Assembly: GCA_027013265.1 (NCBI GenBank)
Contig: JALUXQ010000037.1
Span: 1-20,140 of the forward strand
Reading direction: 5' to 3'
Origin: Campylobacteraceae bacterium
GTDB taxonomy: Bacteria; Campylobacterota; Campylobacteria; Campylobacterales; Sulfurospirillaceae
Length of the DNA stretch: 20,140 nt
Notes under the pieces: generated by a model
Database searches by the model: none
Seen by the model: only the letters and a program-made list of their open reading frames with translations
What the model was told of the DNA's origin: nothing
Part shown: piece by piece, positions 15,444-20,140 of the stretch
How positions within the stretch are numbered: the first letter of the stretch is position 1
Layout: each line of letters starts with the position of its first letter
Translations under genes and position numbers: made by a program

Positions 15444-15596
15444 TTTTAATTTTACCTCTTTGTGAACTGTATGTTTTTTTAGCCTTGGGCAATATTTTTT
15501 AAGTTCAACTTTTTCAGTATGAGTTTTGCTATTTTTAGTTGTTGTATAGTTAATGTCTCCACATTCACTGCATTTCAACCCTATCTTTACTGTCAT
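15438..15596 (-). CDS. rpmG: 50S ribosomal protein L33
   Basis: This encodes 52 residues, starting MTVKIGLKCSECGDINYTT and ending KKHTVHKEVKLKS. L33 is a small large-subunit protein near the E site. The first zinc pair is present as C9 and C12, but the second knuckle reads YCPRLKKH, with C36 present and the fourth cysteine replaced by leucine. From memory this three-cysteine pattern matches Campylobacter L33. Whether it still binds zinc is uncertain. AAGG lies upstream of the ATG. The gene is placed between tuf and tRNA-Trp, a position typical of Campylobacterota and many Gram-positive bacteria. Confidence 0.96.
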   Translation of the reverse strand: MTVKIGLKCSECGDINYTTTKNSKTHTEKVELKKYCPRLKKHTVHKEVKLKS

Positions 15597-15611
15597 TTAA
15601 ATACCTTTTTA

Positions 15612-15643
15612 ACTAAAGCGGGAAATTTAATCCCGCCTTTAGT
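15612..15643 (-). repeat. Strong hairpin in the tuf-rpmG spacer
   Basis: ACTAAA-GCGGGA (15612-15623) pairs with TCCCGC-TTTAGT (15631-15643), with one bulged C and a seven-base loop. It starts 7 nt after the tuf stop codon on the transcript. It is followed by TTAAAAAGG (the rpmG ribosome binding site), so it is not a classical terminator. It might stabilise the 3' end of abundant tuf mRNA. Its ACTAAAG and CCTTTAG blocks resemble those of repeat copies A and B. Confidence 0.6.
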
Positions 15644-15649
15644 GTATAA

Positions 15650-16849
15650 TTATTTGTTTATTTTAGCAACAACACCAGCACCAACAGTTCTACCACCTTC
15701 GCGGATAGCAAATCTAGTACCTTCGTCAAGTGCAATTGGAGTGATTAGTTCAACAGAAATTTTTACATTGTCACCTGGCATAACCATTTCAGTACCTTCT
15801 GGCAATGTGATTGAGCCTGTAACATCTGTAGTTCTTACATAAAATTGTGGTCTATAGTTATTAAAGAATGGTGTATGTCTTCCACCCTCTTCTTTGCTTA
15901 AGATATAAACTTCTGCTTCAAAAGCTGTGTGAGGAGTGATTGAGCCTGGTTTACAAAGTACCATACCTCTTTCAACTTCTTCTTTTTTAGTTCCTCTCAA
16001 AAGGATACCACAGTTATCACCAGCTTCTCCTTGATCCATCTCTTTATGGAACATTTCAACACCAGTTACTGTAGTTTTTTGAGTATCTTTGATACCTACG
16101 ATTTCGATCTCTTCACCAACTTTGATTGTACCTTTTTCAATTCTACCTGTTACAACTGTACCACGACCTGAAATTGAGAAAACATCTTCAACTGGCATCA
16201 AATAATCTTGATCTGTATCTCTTACTGGAGTTGGGATATACTCATCTACTTGAGCCATTAACTCAAGAATTTTTTCGCCCCACTCGCCTACATTACCAGC
16301 TTTTGCTTCTTCTAGTGCTTGAAGAGCAGAACCTGCAACTATTGGTATATCATCACCTGGGAAGTCATACTCACTAAGAAGTTCTCTGATTTCCATCTCA
16401 ACCAACTCTAGTAGCTCTTCATCATCAACCATATCAGCTTTATTCATGAATACTACTATATAAGGGACACCAACTTGACGAGATAGCAAAATATGCTCTC
16501 TAGTTTGTGGCATAGGGCCATCAGCTGCAGAAACAACTAGAATAGCACCATCCATTTGAGCAGCACCTGTAATCATATTTTTAACATAATCCGCGTGACC
16601 TGGACAGTCAACATGTGCATAGTGGCGATTGTCTGTCTCATACTCGATATGAGAAGTCGCAATTGTGATTCCTCTTTCTCTCTCTTCTGGTGCATTATCG
16701 ATACCGGCAAAATCTTTAAATTCTGCTAAACCTTTCTGTGCTAGAACTGCTGAAATTGCAGCTGTTAGAGTTGTTTTACCATGATCAACATGACCAATTG
16801 TACCTACATTAACATGTGGTTTTGTTCTTGAATACTTTTCCTTTGCCAT
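15650..16849 (-). CDS. tuf: Elongation factor Tu
   Basis: This encodes the 399-residue GTPase that carries aminoacyl-tRNA to the ribosomal A site. Motifs: P-loop GHVDHGKT at residues 19-26, switch I around RGITI at 59-63, DCPGH at 81-85 and NKAD at 136-139. Domains 2 and 3 are complete and end in VGAGVVAKINK. GGAGGA lies just upstream of the ATG. The gene is downstream of four tRNAs, mirroring tufB of E. coli. No second tuf is seen next to fusA, where E. coli has tufA, so this may be the only copy, although the rest of the genome is not visible. Confidence 0.98.
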   Translation of the reverse strand: MAKEKYSRTKPHVNVGTIGHVDHGKTTLTAAISAVLAQKGLAEFKDFAGIDNAPEERERGITIATSHIEYETDNRHYAHVDCPGHADYVKNMITGAAQMDGAILVVSAADGPMPQTREHILLSRQVGVPYIVVFMNKADMVDDEELLELVEMEIRELLSEYDFPGDDIPIVAGSALQALEEAKAGNVGEWGEKILELMAQVDEYIPTPVRDTDQDYLMPVEDVFSISGRGTVVTGRIEKGTIKVGEEIEIVGIKDTQKTTVTGVEMFHKEMDQGEAGDNCGILLRGTKKEEVERGMVLCKPGSITPHTAFEAEVYILSKEEGGRHTPFFNNYRPQFYVRTTDVTGSITLPEGTEMVMPGDNVKISVELITPIALDEGTRFAIREGGRTVGAGVVAKINK

Positions 16850-16920
16850 TTCTTCCTCCGTTAGGGTTTTTTATGATTTTTGTCTTATATTTTCTTGCAA
16901 GACTACTATTCTTAATATTA

Positions 16921-16995
<75 letters not shown>

Positions 16996-17017
16996 CCAAA
17001 GTGCTCATTAACTACAA

Positions 17018-17038
17018 TTATCTGACCAAACAGTGATA
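17018..17038 (-). repeat. tRNA-spacer motif, copy 2
   Basis: This 21-base stretch matches 17 of 21 positions with 17318-17338 in the same orientation (shared blocks TTATCTG and CAAACA). Each copy lies 16-22 nt upstream of a tRNA 5' end. It may be a remnant of tandem tRNA duplication or a processing signal. Confidence 0.45.
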
Positions 17039-17046
17039 ATAGATTG

Positions 17047-17074
17047 ATTTTATTTTAAAAACTTAAGCAGTGAA
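17047..17074 (-). promoter_or_regulatory. Possible internal promoter before tRNA-Thr(GGT)-tuf
   Basis: On the minus strand TTCACT (17069-17074), 16 bp and TAAAAT (17047-17052) resemble a weak sigma-70 promoter (4/6 and 5/6). It lies in the 140-nt spacer between tRNA-Gly and tRNA-Thr, much longer than the other tRNA spacers, and no gene is seen there. It could give tuf extra transcription, but AT-rich sequence makes chance matches likely. Confidence 0.3.
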
Positions 17075-17135
17075 CTTGTTCTGTAATTTTACAAAAAAAG
17101 CAGAAAAAATCCAACAGCTCCCAGTAAATAAAATC

Positions 17136-17212
17136 TGGAGCGGGAGACGGGACTCGAACCCGCGACCCCCAGCTTGGAAGGCTAATGCTCTAGCCAACTG
17201 AGCTACTCCCGC
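17136..17212 (-). tRNA. tRNA-Gly (anticodon TCC)
   Basis: A 77-nt cloverleaf with encoded CCA. The acceptor GCGGGAG pairs with CTCCCGC (discriminator T). The anticodon stem TTAGC/GCTGG contains two G-U pairs and closes loop CTTCCAA, giving anticodon TCC for GGA/GGG glycine codons. The T loop is TTCGAGT. Only three bases separate it from tRNA-Tyr, so the two are surely co-transcribed. Confidence 0.97.
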
Positions 17213-17215
17213 AAA

Positions 17216-17301
<86 letters not shown>

Positions 17302-17317
17302 CTTTTTTACACCATTT

Positions 17318-17338
17318 TTATCTGGTCAAACACTGTTA
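17318..17338 (-). repeat. tRNA-spacer motif, copy 1
   Basis: This 21-base stretch lies between tRNA-Thr(TGT) and tRNA-Tyr and matches 17 of 21 positions with 17018-17038 in the same orientation. Function unknown. Confidence 0.45.
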
Positions 17339-17352
17339 CAATTCACAAAAAA

Positions 17353-17428
17353 TGGAGCTGGCAAACGGACTTGAACCGCCGACCTGCTGTTTACAAGACA
17401 GCTGCTCTACCAACTGAGCTACGCCAGC
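17353..17428 (-). tRNA. tRNA-Thr (anticodon TGT)
   Basis: A 76-nt cloverleaf with encoded CCA. The acceptor GCTGGCG pairs with TGCCAGC with one G-U pair. The anticodon stem GCTGT/ACAGC closes loop CTTGTAA, giving anticodon TGT for ACA/ACG threonine codons. It is the first gene of the long operon, beginning about 13 nt after the expected transcription start, and corresponds to E. coli thrU. Confidence 0.97.
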
Positions 17429-17447
17429 ACCTATTTTGTGAGGTGAA

Positions 17448-17476
17448 ATTATATCTCAAATATACTTTAATGTCAA
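17448..17476 (-). promoter_or_regulatory. Consensus sigma-70 promoter of the tRNA-tuf operon
   Basis: On the minus strand TTGACA (17471-17476), a 17-bp spacer and TATAAT (17448-17453) match the housekeeping sigma factor consensus at all 12 positions. Upstream, 17477-17500 is almost pure A/T and could serve as an UP element. A start near 17441 leaves about 13 nt before tRNA-Thr(TGT). Such strength fits stable RNA genes. Confidence 0.9.
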
Positions 17477-17493
17477 TACTTTTTTGATATAAT
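17466..17493 (+). promoter_or_regulatory. Candidate promoter of the yaaA-like gene
   Basis: On the plus strand TATAAT at 17488-17493 has only a weak -35 (TTTAAT, 17466-17471) 16 bp upstream. This region overlaps the -35 box of the divergent tRNA-tuf promoter, so the strong promoter may occlude the weaker one. Confidence 0.5.
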
Positions 17494-17526
17494 AATAGAT
17501 ATTTTTATCAGGAGTGTAAATAATCT

Positions 17527-18267
17527 ATGAAAATTCTATTTTCTCCGAGTGAAGCCAAGAGTGATGTCACCGAAAATGGACATATCAATGTTGATTCGTT
17601 TTGCTGCAAAAACCTCTTTAAAAAAAGAGTTGATGTCCTAAACAGATATCAAAAAATCCTGTACTCAAAAGATATAAAAAGCTTAACAAAAATCTTTGGT
17701 ATCAAAGATAGTGATAAGTGCATAAAATTATCAAACATAGATATACTGTCATCTCCTACATGCAAAGCGATAAAAAGATACACTGGTGTTGCTTATGATT
17801 ATCTAGACTACACAACCCTGTCCAAAGAGCAAAAAACATATATAGATGACAATACTATCATCTTTTCAAATCTATTTGGACCTCTGCTTGCCAAGGACAA
17901 ACTACCTATATATAAATTGAAACAGGGCTCTACACTAGATGGCTTTAAAACTGAAGATTTCTATAAAGAGCATTTTAGTGGCGAGTTAGACACTATATTA
18001 AAAGACGAGTTTATCGTGGATTTAAGAGCTGGATTTTATGAAAAGTTTTATAAAATTCCATATCCATATGTAGCATTAAAATTCATAAAAAACGGTAAAA
18101 TAGTAAGCCACTGGGCTAAAGCATACAGAGGAGTAGTCTTAAGAGAGTTGTCTGCTAACGATATCACTTCGCTAAAAGATTTCAAAAATATGCAGATAAA
18201 AAACCTAAAGATACAAGAGATTCAGCAAAGAGGTCTCAAAACAGAGTTTACATATAAAATAATATAG
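17527..18267 (+). CDS. yaaA: YaaA/UPF0246 family peroxide-stress protein
   Basis: This encodes a 246-residue cytosolic protein of the YaaA (UPF0246) family. In E. coli YaaA is induced by OxyR, lowers intracellular free iron and limits DNA damage by peroxide. Family features visible are the N-terminal LFSPSE at residues 4-9, YTGVAYD at about 85-91, SNLFGPLLAKDKLPIYKLKQ at about 114-133 (counterpart of the [20 protein letters not shown] block), VDLRAGFYEKFYK, and VSHWAKAYRG near the C-terminus. Length fits the family. The ATG has AGGAG 12 nt upstream, a rather long spacing. It diverges from the tRNA-tuf operon and converges with the globin gene. The family call is firm; the exact role in this organism is inferred. 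Confidence 0.88.
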   Translation: MKILFSPSEAKSDVTENGHINVDSFCCKNLFKKRVDVLNRYQKILYSKDIKSLTKIFGIKDSDKCIKLSNIDILSSPTCKAIKRYTGVAYDYLDYTTLSKEQKTYIDDNTIIFSNLFGPLLAKDKLPIYKLKQGSTLDGFKTEDFYKEHFSGELDTILKDEFIVDLRAGFYEKFYKIPYPYVALKFIKNGKIVSHWAKAYRGVVLRELSANDITSLKDFKNMQIKNLKIQEIQQRGLKTEFTYKII

Positions 18268-18269
18268 CC

Positions 18270-18704
18270 CTATTTTGGCGAATTCATCATCCAAATAGAG
18301 AATATATCAAGGTAATTCCAAAATGATTGTTTAGCCTCATCACTCATATTTTGTTGCTCTATGACCTGTTTATAGCATTGGAGCCAAACTTTTCTTGCAT
18401 TTTGCGTTATCTCAAATGGAGCATGTCTAGCACCCATCTTTGGTGCGCCCCTATTTTTACTGAAGTGTGGCTCACCACCGCAAATTTGCACAAAAAAGTC
18501 AGCTGCATTGTTCTTTGCGATTTCAATCAACTCTGGCGTTGAAGGAAAAAGATTTTTTATTTCACTCTGAACCAATAAATCATAATGCTCAGAAACCATT
18601 TTTCTTATACCTATTTCTTGCAATTCTTCATAAACTTTTCTACTGGGAATCTCTACATTGGGTCTCACCCCTAGTTGAGCTTGAGTTATATTATATTGCA
18701 TCAT
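18270..18704 (-). CDS. Truncated haemoglobin (2-on-2 globin)
   Basis: This encodes 144 residues (143 if the second of two adjacent ATGs, at 18701, is used; it has the better spacing from AAGG). The fold is a truncated bacterial globin: HYDLL at residues 40-44 supplies the B10 tyrosine (Y41), CGGEPHFSKN at 75-84 is the EF region, GARHAPFEIT at 91-100 contains the proximal haem histidine H94, and ARKVWLQC at 103-110 contains the G8 tryptophan W107. The RHAPF motif and G8 Trp fit group II or a close relative, rather than Campylobacter Ctb (group III). Likely roles are oxygen or nitric oxide binding and detoxification. Its stop codon is two bases from that of the convergent yaaA-like gene. Confidence 0.85.
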   Translation of the reverse strand: MMQYNITQAQLGVRPNVEIPSRKVYEELQEIGIRKMVSEHYDLLVQSEIKNLFPSTPELIEIAKNNAADFFVQICGGEPHFSKNRGAPKMGARHAPFEITQNARKVWLQCYKQVIEQQNMSDEAKQSFWNYLDIFSIWMMNSPK

Positions 18705-18755
18705 AAACCTTATAAAATTTCAAATAAATCATACAAAATTTGTCCTTAATCCATG

Positions 18756-18763
18756 ATTATAAT
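18756..18763. promoter_or_regulatory. Bidirectional -10-like box between globin and cytochrome genes
   Basis: ATTATAAT at 18756-18763 reads TATAAT on both strands. On the minus strand it could serve the globin gene, with a leader of about 45 nt, but no clear -35 is visible. The 18705-18845 spacer otherwise contains only AT-rich sequence, the candidate cytochrome promoter and a short inverted repeat. Confidence 0.3.
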
Positions 18764-18786
18764 CCATATTGATTCTAAGTTGTTAA

Positions 18787-18814
18787 TTTTCAATTAATTT
18801 TAAAGTGTTAAAAT
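18787..18814 (+). promoter_or_regulatory. Candidate promoter of the cytochrome c gene
   Basis: TTTTCA (18787-18792), a 16-bp spacer and TAAAAT (18809-18814) are a plausible sigma-70 promoter. An inverted repeat AGTGTT/AACACT (18804-18809 and 18827-18832) overlaps the -10 and the leader, and could be an operator or mRNA hairpin. Confidence 0.35.
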
Positions 18815-18845
18815 ATCAAAATCTTCAACACTAAAGGCTAAAGTT

Positions 18846-19178
18846 ATGAAAATAAAAAAAATGATAATCACATCAGTATCTATGTTAATAGCAAGTTCTT
18901 CTCTACTTGCAACTGTTAATGCTAATGAATGCAAAGCTTGTCATGGACCAAATTTTGAAAAATCAGCACTCGGAAGATCTGATATAGTTGCCAATATGAC
19001 TCATGGGGACATAGCTGTTTCACTTATTGACTACAAAACAACTACTACAAAAGATGAATTAGTGATGAAAAATGTTGTTAGCAAATACTCAGATCAAGAG
19101 CTAAAAGATTTTGCACAAACTATTGGGAAAAAAGGAAAGGAGACATTTTTGCATAAAATAACTCATTTATTCAATTAG
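18846..19178 (+). CDS. Small periplasmic mono-haem cytochrome c
   Basis: This encodes 110 residues. A lysine-rich start and a hydrophobic segment to about residue 22 followed by TVNANE form a Sec signal peptide, probably cleaved after ANA (residue 27). The haem-binding motif CKACH is at residues 29-33, just after the predicted cleavage site, followed by GPNFEKSALGRSD, as in small class I c553-type cytochromes of Campylobacterota. The distal ligand is probably methionine 73 within DELVMKNV. YSDQELKDFAQTI near residues 81-93 is the usual C-terminal helix. About 15 extra residues rich in K and H follow. The likely role is periplasmic electron transfer; the partner is unknown. AAAGG precedes the ATG. 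Confidence 0.85.
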   Translation: MKIKKMIITSVSMLIASSSLLATVNANECKACHGPNFEKSALGRSDIVANMTHGDIAVSLIDYKTTTTKDELVMKNVVSKYSDQELKDFAQTIGKKGKETFLHKITHLFN

Positions 19179-19232
19179 ACGCTCTTTTCAAATAGTCAGA
19201 ATATGCAACAAGGCTCCACCGTTTTATCCTTT

Positions 19233-19254
19233 GTATAAGCAGGGAGTCTTATAC
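19233..19254. terminator. Possible weak terminator between cytochrome and methyltransferase genes
   Basis: The arms GTATAAG (19233-19239) and CTTATAC (19248-19254) pair perfectly around an eight-base loop. On the plus strand a T-rich stretch (TTATTCTTTTTT) follows, which may end the cytochrome transcript. The hairpin ends immediately before the methyltransferase stop codon. There is no U-tract on the minus strand. Confidence 0.4.
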
Positions 19255-19854
19255 TTATTCTTTTTTAGCAGTCAACAAAAATACTCCAAAATTTTTATGT
19301 TCTTTATGAATAGTATTAATATTTTGTATTTTTATGTCCTTAAAACCACTATTTTGCACCATTTCTCTCAAATCTTCGTCTTTAAATCCAAAGTGATACA
19401 CACCAGTATTATCAGAGTGAAAACTTCCATCTTCACTCTCTAAATCAGCAATGGCTATAAATCCATCTTGTTTTATATTTTTATAAATCGTGCGAAAAAA
19501 AGCATCTAAGTCTTGAACATGATGAAGCGTCATAGAACTAATCAATCCGTCAAATTGCTGTCGCAGTGGTTTTTGAATGATATCTTGATGATACACCTTG
19601 ATTGATAAATCTGGACTATTTTTTTCCTCAAGCTTTTCAATCATTTTAGTAGAAGTATCCACTCCATACATTTGTCTAACTTTTGGTGCTATACTAAACC
19701 CCAGCAACCCTGTTCCCACACCAAAATCCAGAATATCCATATTGCGATTTAACTCTATCTCTTTTTCTATGGCATCTGCGATAGTTTTCGCTCCGTTCAC
19801 ACGAATATCACCACTATCCCAATTTTGAGCTTTATCCTTGAAAGTATCTTTCAT
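19255..19854 (-). CDS. Class I SAM-dependent methyltransferase
   Basis: This encodes 199 residues with a Rossmann-type methyltransferase core. Motif I is DFGVGTG at residues 43-49, the motif II acidic loop is GVDTS at 64-68, an aspartate follows at 91 (motif III), and SMTLHHV at 107-113 is the post-motif segment typical of the UbiE-like small-molecule group. The C-terminal part (GFKDEDLREMVQNSGF) is the usual capping region, and the protein ends AKKE. There is no signal peptide or membrane span. The substrate cannot be deduced. AAAGG lies 8 nt upstream of the ATG. The gene is monocistronic, with a large dyad in its upstream region. Confidence 0.85.
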   Translation of the reverse strand: MKDTFKDKAQNWDSGDIRVNGAKTIADAIEKEIELNRNMDILDFGVGTGLLGFSIAPKVRQMYGVDTSTKMIEKLEEKNSPDLSIKVYHQDIIQKPLRQQFDGLISSMTLHHVQDLDAFFRTIYKNIKQDGFIAIADLESEDGSFHSDNTGVYHFGFKDEDLREMVQNSGFKDIKIQNINTIHKEHKNFGVFLLTAKKE

Positions 19855-19877
19855 CTATTTTACCTTTAAGTTATTGG

Positions 19878-19911
19878 TTGATATATTTTTTATAGCCAAA
19901 AATTATATCAA
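19878..19911 (-). promoter_or_regulatory. Dyad and extended -10 box upstream of the methyltransferase gene
   Basis: TTGATAT (19878-19884) and ATATCAA (19905-19911) are perfect inverted arms, continued inwards by ATTTTT/AAAAAT around a seven-base centre with one bulge. The minus strand also has TG, one base, TATAAT (19902-19910), an extended -10 box, within the dyad. It could be an operator over the promoter or a leader hairpin. Confidence 0.4.
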
Positions 19912-19986
19912 TATCTATTGAAGATTTCCTTAAATACTAAAGATAGTTTTTTGTGTTATGATAATATATTTAAGATAATTTTAAAT

Positions 19987-19994
19987 GGGGGGGG
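19987..19994 (+). repeat. Homopolymeric G8 tract
   Basis: Eight consecutive G residues lie in otherwise AT-rich sequence, directly followed by TATAAT. Poly-G runs of this length are known contingency loci in Campylobacter and Helicobacter. Confidence 0.85.
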
Positions 19995-20000
19995 TATAAT
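19995..20000 (+). promoter_or_regulatory. TATAAT box adjoining the G8 tract
   Basis: A perfect -10 hexamer abuts the poly-G run, 37 bp before the start codon of the following gene. No good -35 is seen 16-18 bp upstream, but the G tract would fall in the spacer, so its length would set the promoter geometry. Confidence 0.5.
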
Positions 20001-20037
20001 GATGTTTGCCAAACAGATAAATAAAAAAGGAGCATCT

Positions 20038-20140
20038 ATGCCTTCACTCTCTAATCTAAGTATAAAGGTAAAAGTTTTATCACTTTTTCTCATCCCAGCA
20101 CTGGCACTTATCTACCAAGTCTCAGTAAGATCTTTAGAAG
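20038..20140 (+). CDS. N-terminus of a membrane sensor or chemoreceptor (partial)
   Basis: Only 34 codons are in the window. The protein starts MPSLSNLSIKVKVLSLFLIP and continues ALALIYQVSVRSLE, which is a short cytoplasmic N-terminus, a positively charged lead and one membrane span at about residues 11-27. This is how methyl-accepting chemotaxis proteins, and NIT-domain or GGDEF sensor proteins, commonly begin; the family cannot be fixed from so little. AAGGAG lies 7 nt upstream of the ATG, a strong ribosome binding site. Two in-frame ATGs at 19999 and 20002 would give a longer form but have no such site. The upstream G8 tract may make its expression variable. Confidence 0.6.
   Translation, partial: MPSLSNLSIKVKVLSLFLIPALALIYQVSVRSLE

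Noticed and set aside
19231..19443. Plus-strand open frame of 70 codons within the methyltransferase gene
   Set aside because: It is antisense to the methyltransferase and has no ribosome binding site.
19985..19999. Mini-frame ATG GGG GGG GTA TAA at the G8 tract
   Set aside because: It lies at or upstream of the probable -10 box, so it is unlikely to be transcribed, and it has no ribosome binding site.

Overview
The window looks like part of the chromosome of a low-G+C member of the Campylobacterota (Epsilonproteobacteria), most likely a free-living sulfur oxidiser of the Sulfurimonas type. The basis is the AT-rich composition, the protein-level character of EF-Tu, EF-G, L10 and the RNA polymerase subunits, a three-cysteine L33 of the Campylobacter kind, and the gene order tuf-rpmG-tRNA(Trp)-secE-nusG-rplKAJL-rpoBC-rpsL-rpsG-fusA. 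rpoB and rpoC are separate genes, which argues against Helicobacter or Wolinella, where they are fused. The genus is my inference; no search was run.

Positions 17476 down to 167 form one very long minus-strand block of the core information-processing machinery. It begins at a consensus promoter (TTGACA, 17 bp, TATAAT) and runs through tRNA-Thr(TGT), tRNA-Tyr(GTA), tRNA-Gly(TCC) and tRNA-Thr(GGT), then tuf, rpmG, tRNA-Trp(CCA), secE, nusG, rplK, rplA, rplJ, rplL, rpoB, rpoC, rpsL, rpsG and fusA. It ends at a strong intrinsic terminator. tRNA-Arg(CCT) follows only about 9 nt beyond that terminator. Three genes needed manual treatment: rpmG and secE are short, and rplJ very probably starts at a TTG codon rather than at an upstream ATG. 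Most gene junctions carry an inverted repeat. Two of them (nusG/rplK and rpoB/rpoC) carry copies of the same two-hairpin element, which is the most distinctive unexplained structure in the operon.

Positions 17477-20140 are an accessory region. A YaaA-family peroxide-stress gene diverges from the tRNA-tuf promoter and converges, two bases apart, on a truncated-haemoglobin gene. A small periplasmic mono-haem cytochrome c gene diverges from the globin gene. Next come a class I SAM-dependent methyltransferase gene on the minus strand and, cut by the window end, the start of a membrane protein gene that resembles the N-terminus of a chemoreceptor or sensor. A run of eight G residues abuts a TATAAT box in front of that last gene, which makes it a candidate phase-variable locus.

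No CRISPR array, insertion sequence, integrase, prophage or rRNA gene is visible, and no stretch longer than about 200 bases lacks a gene or RNA.
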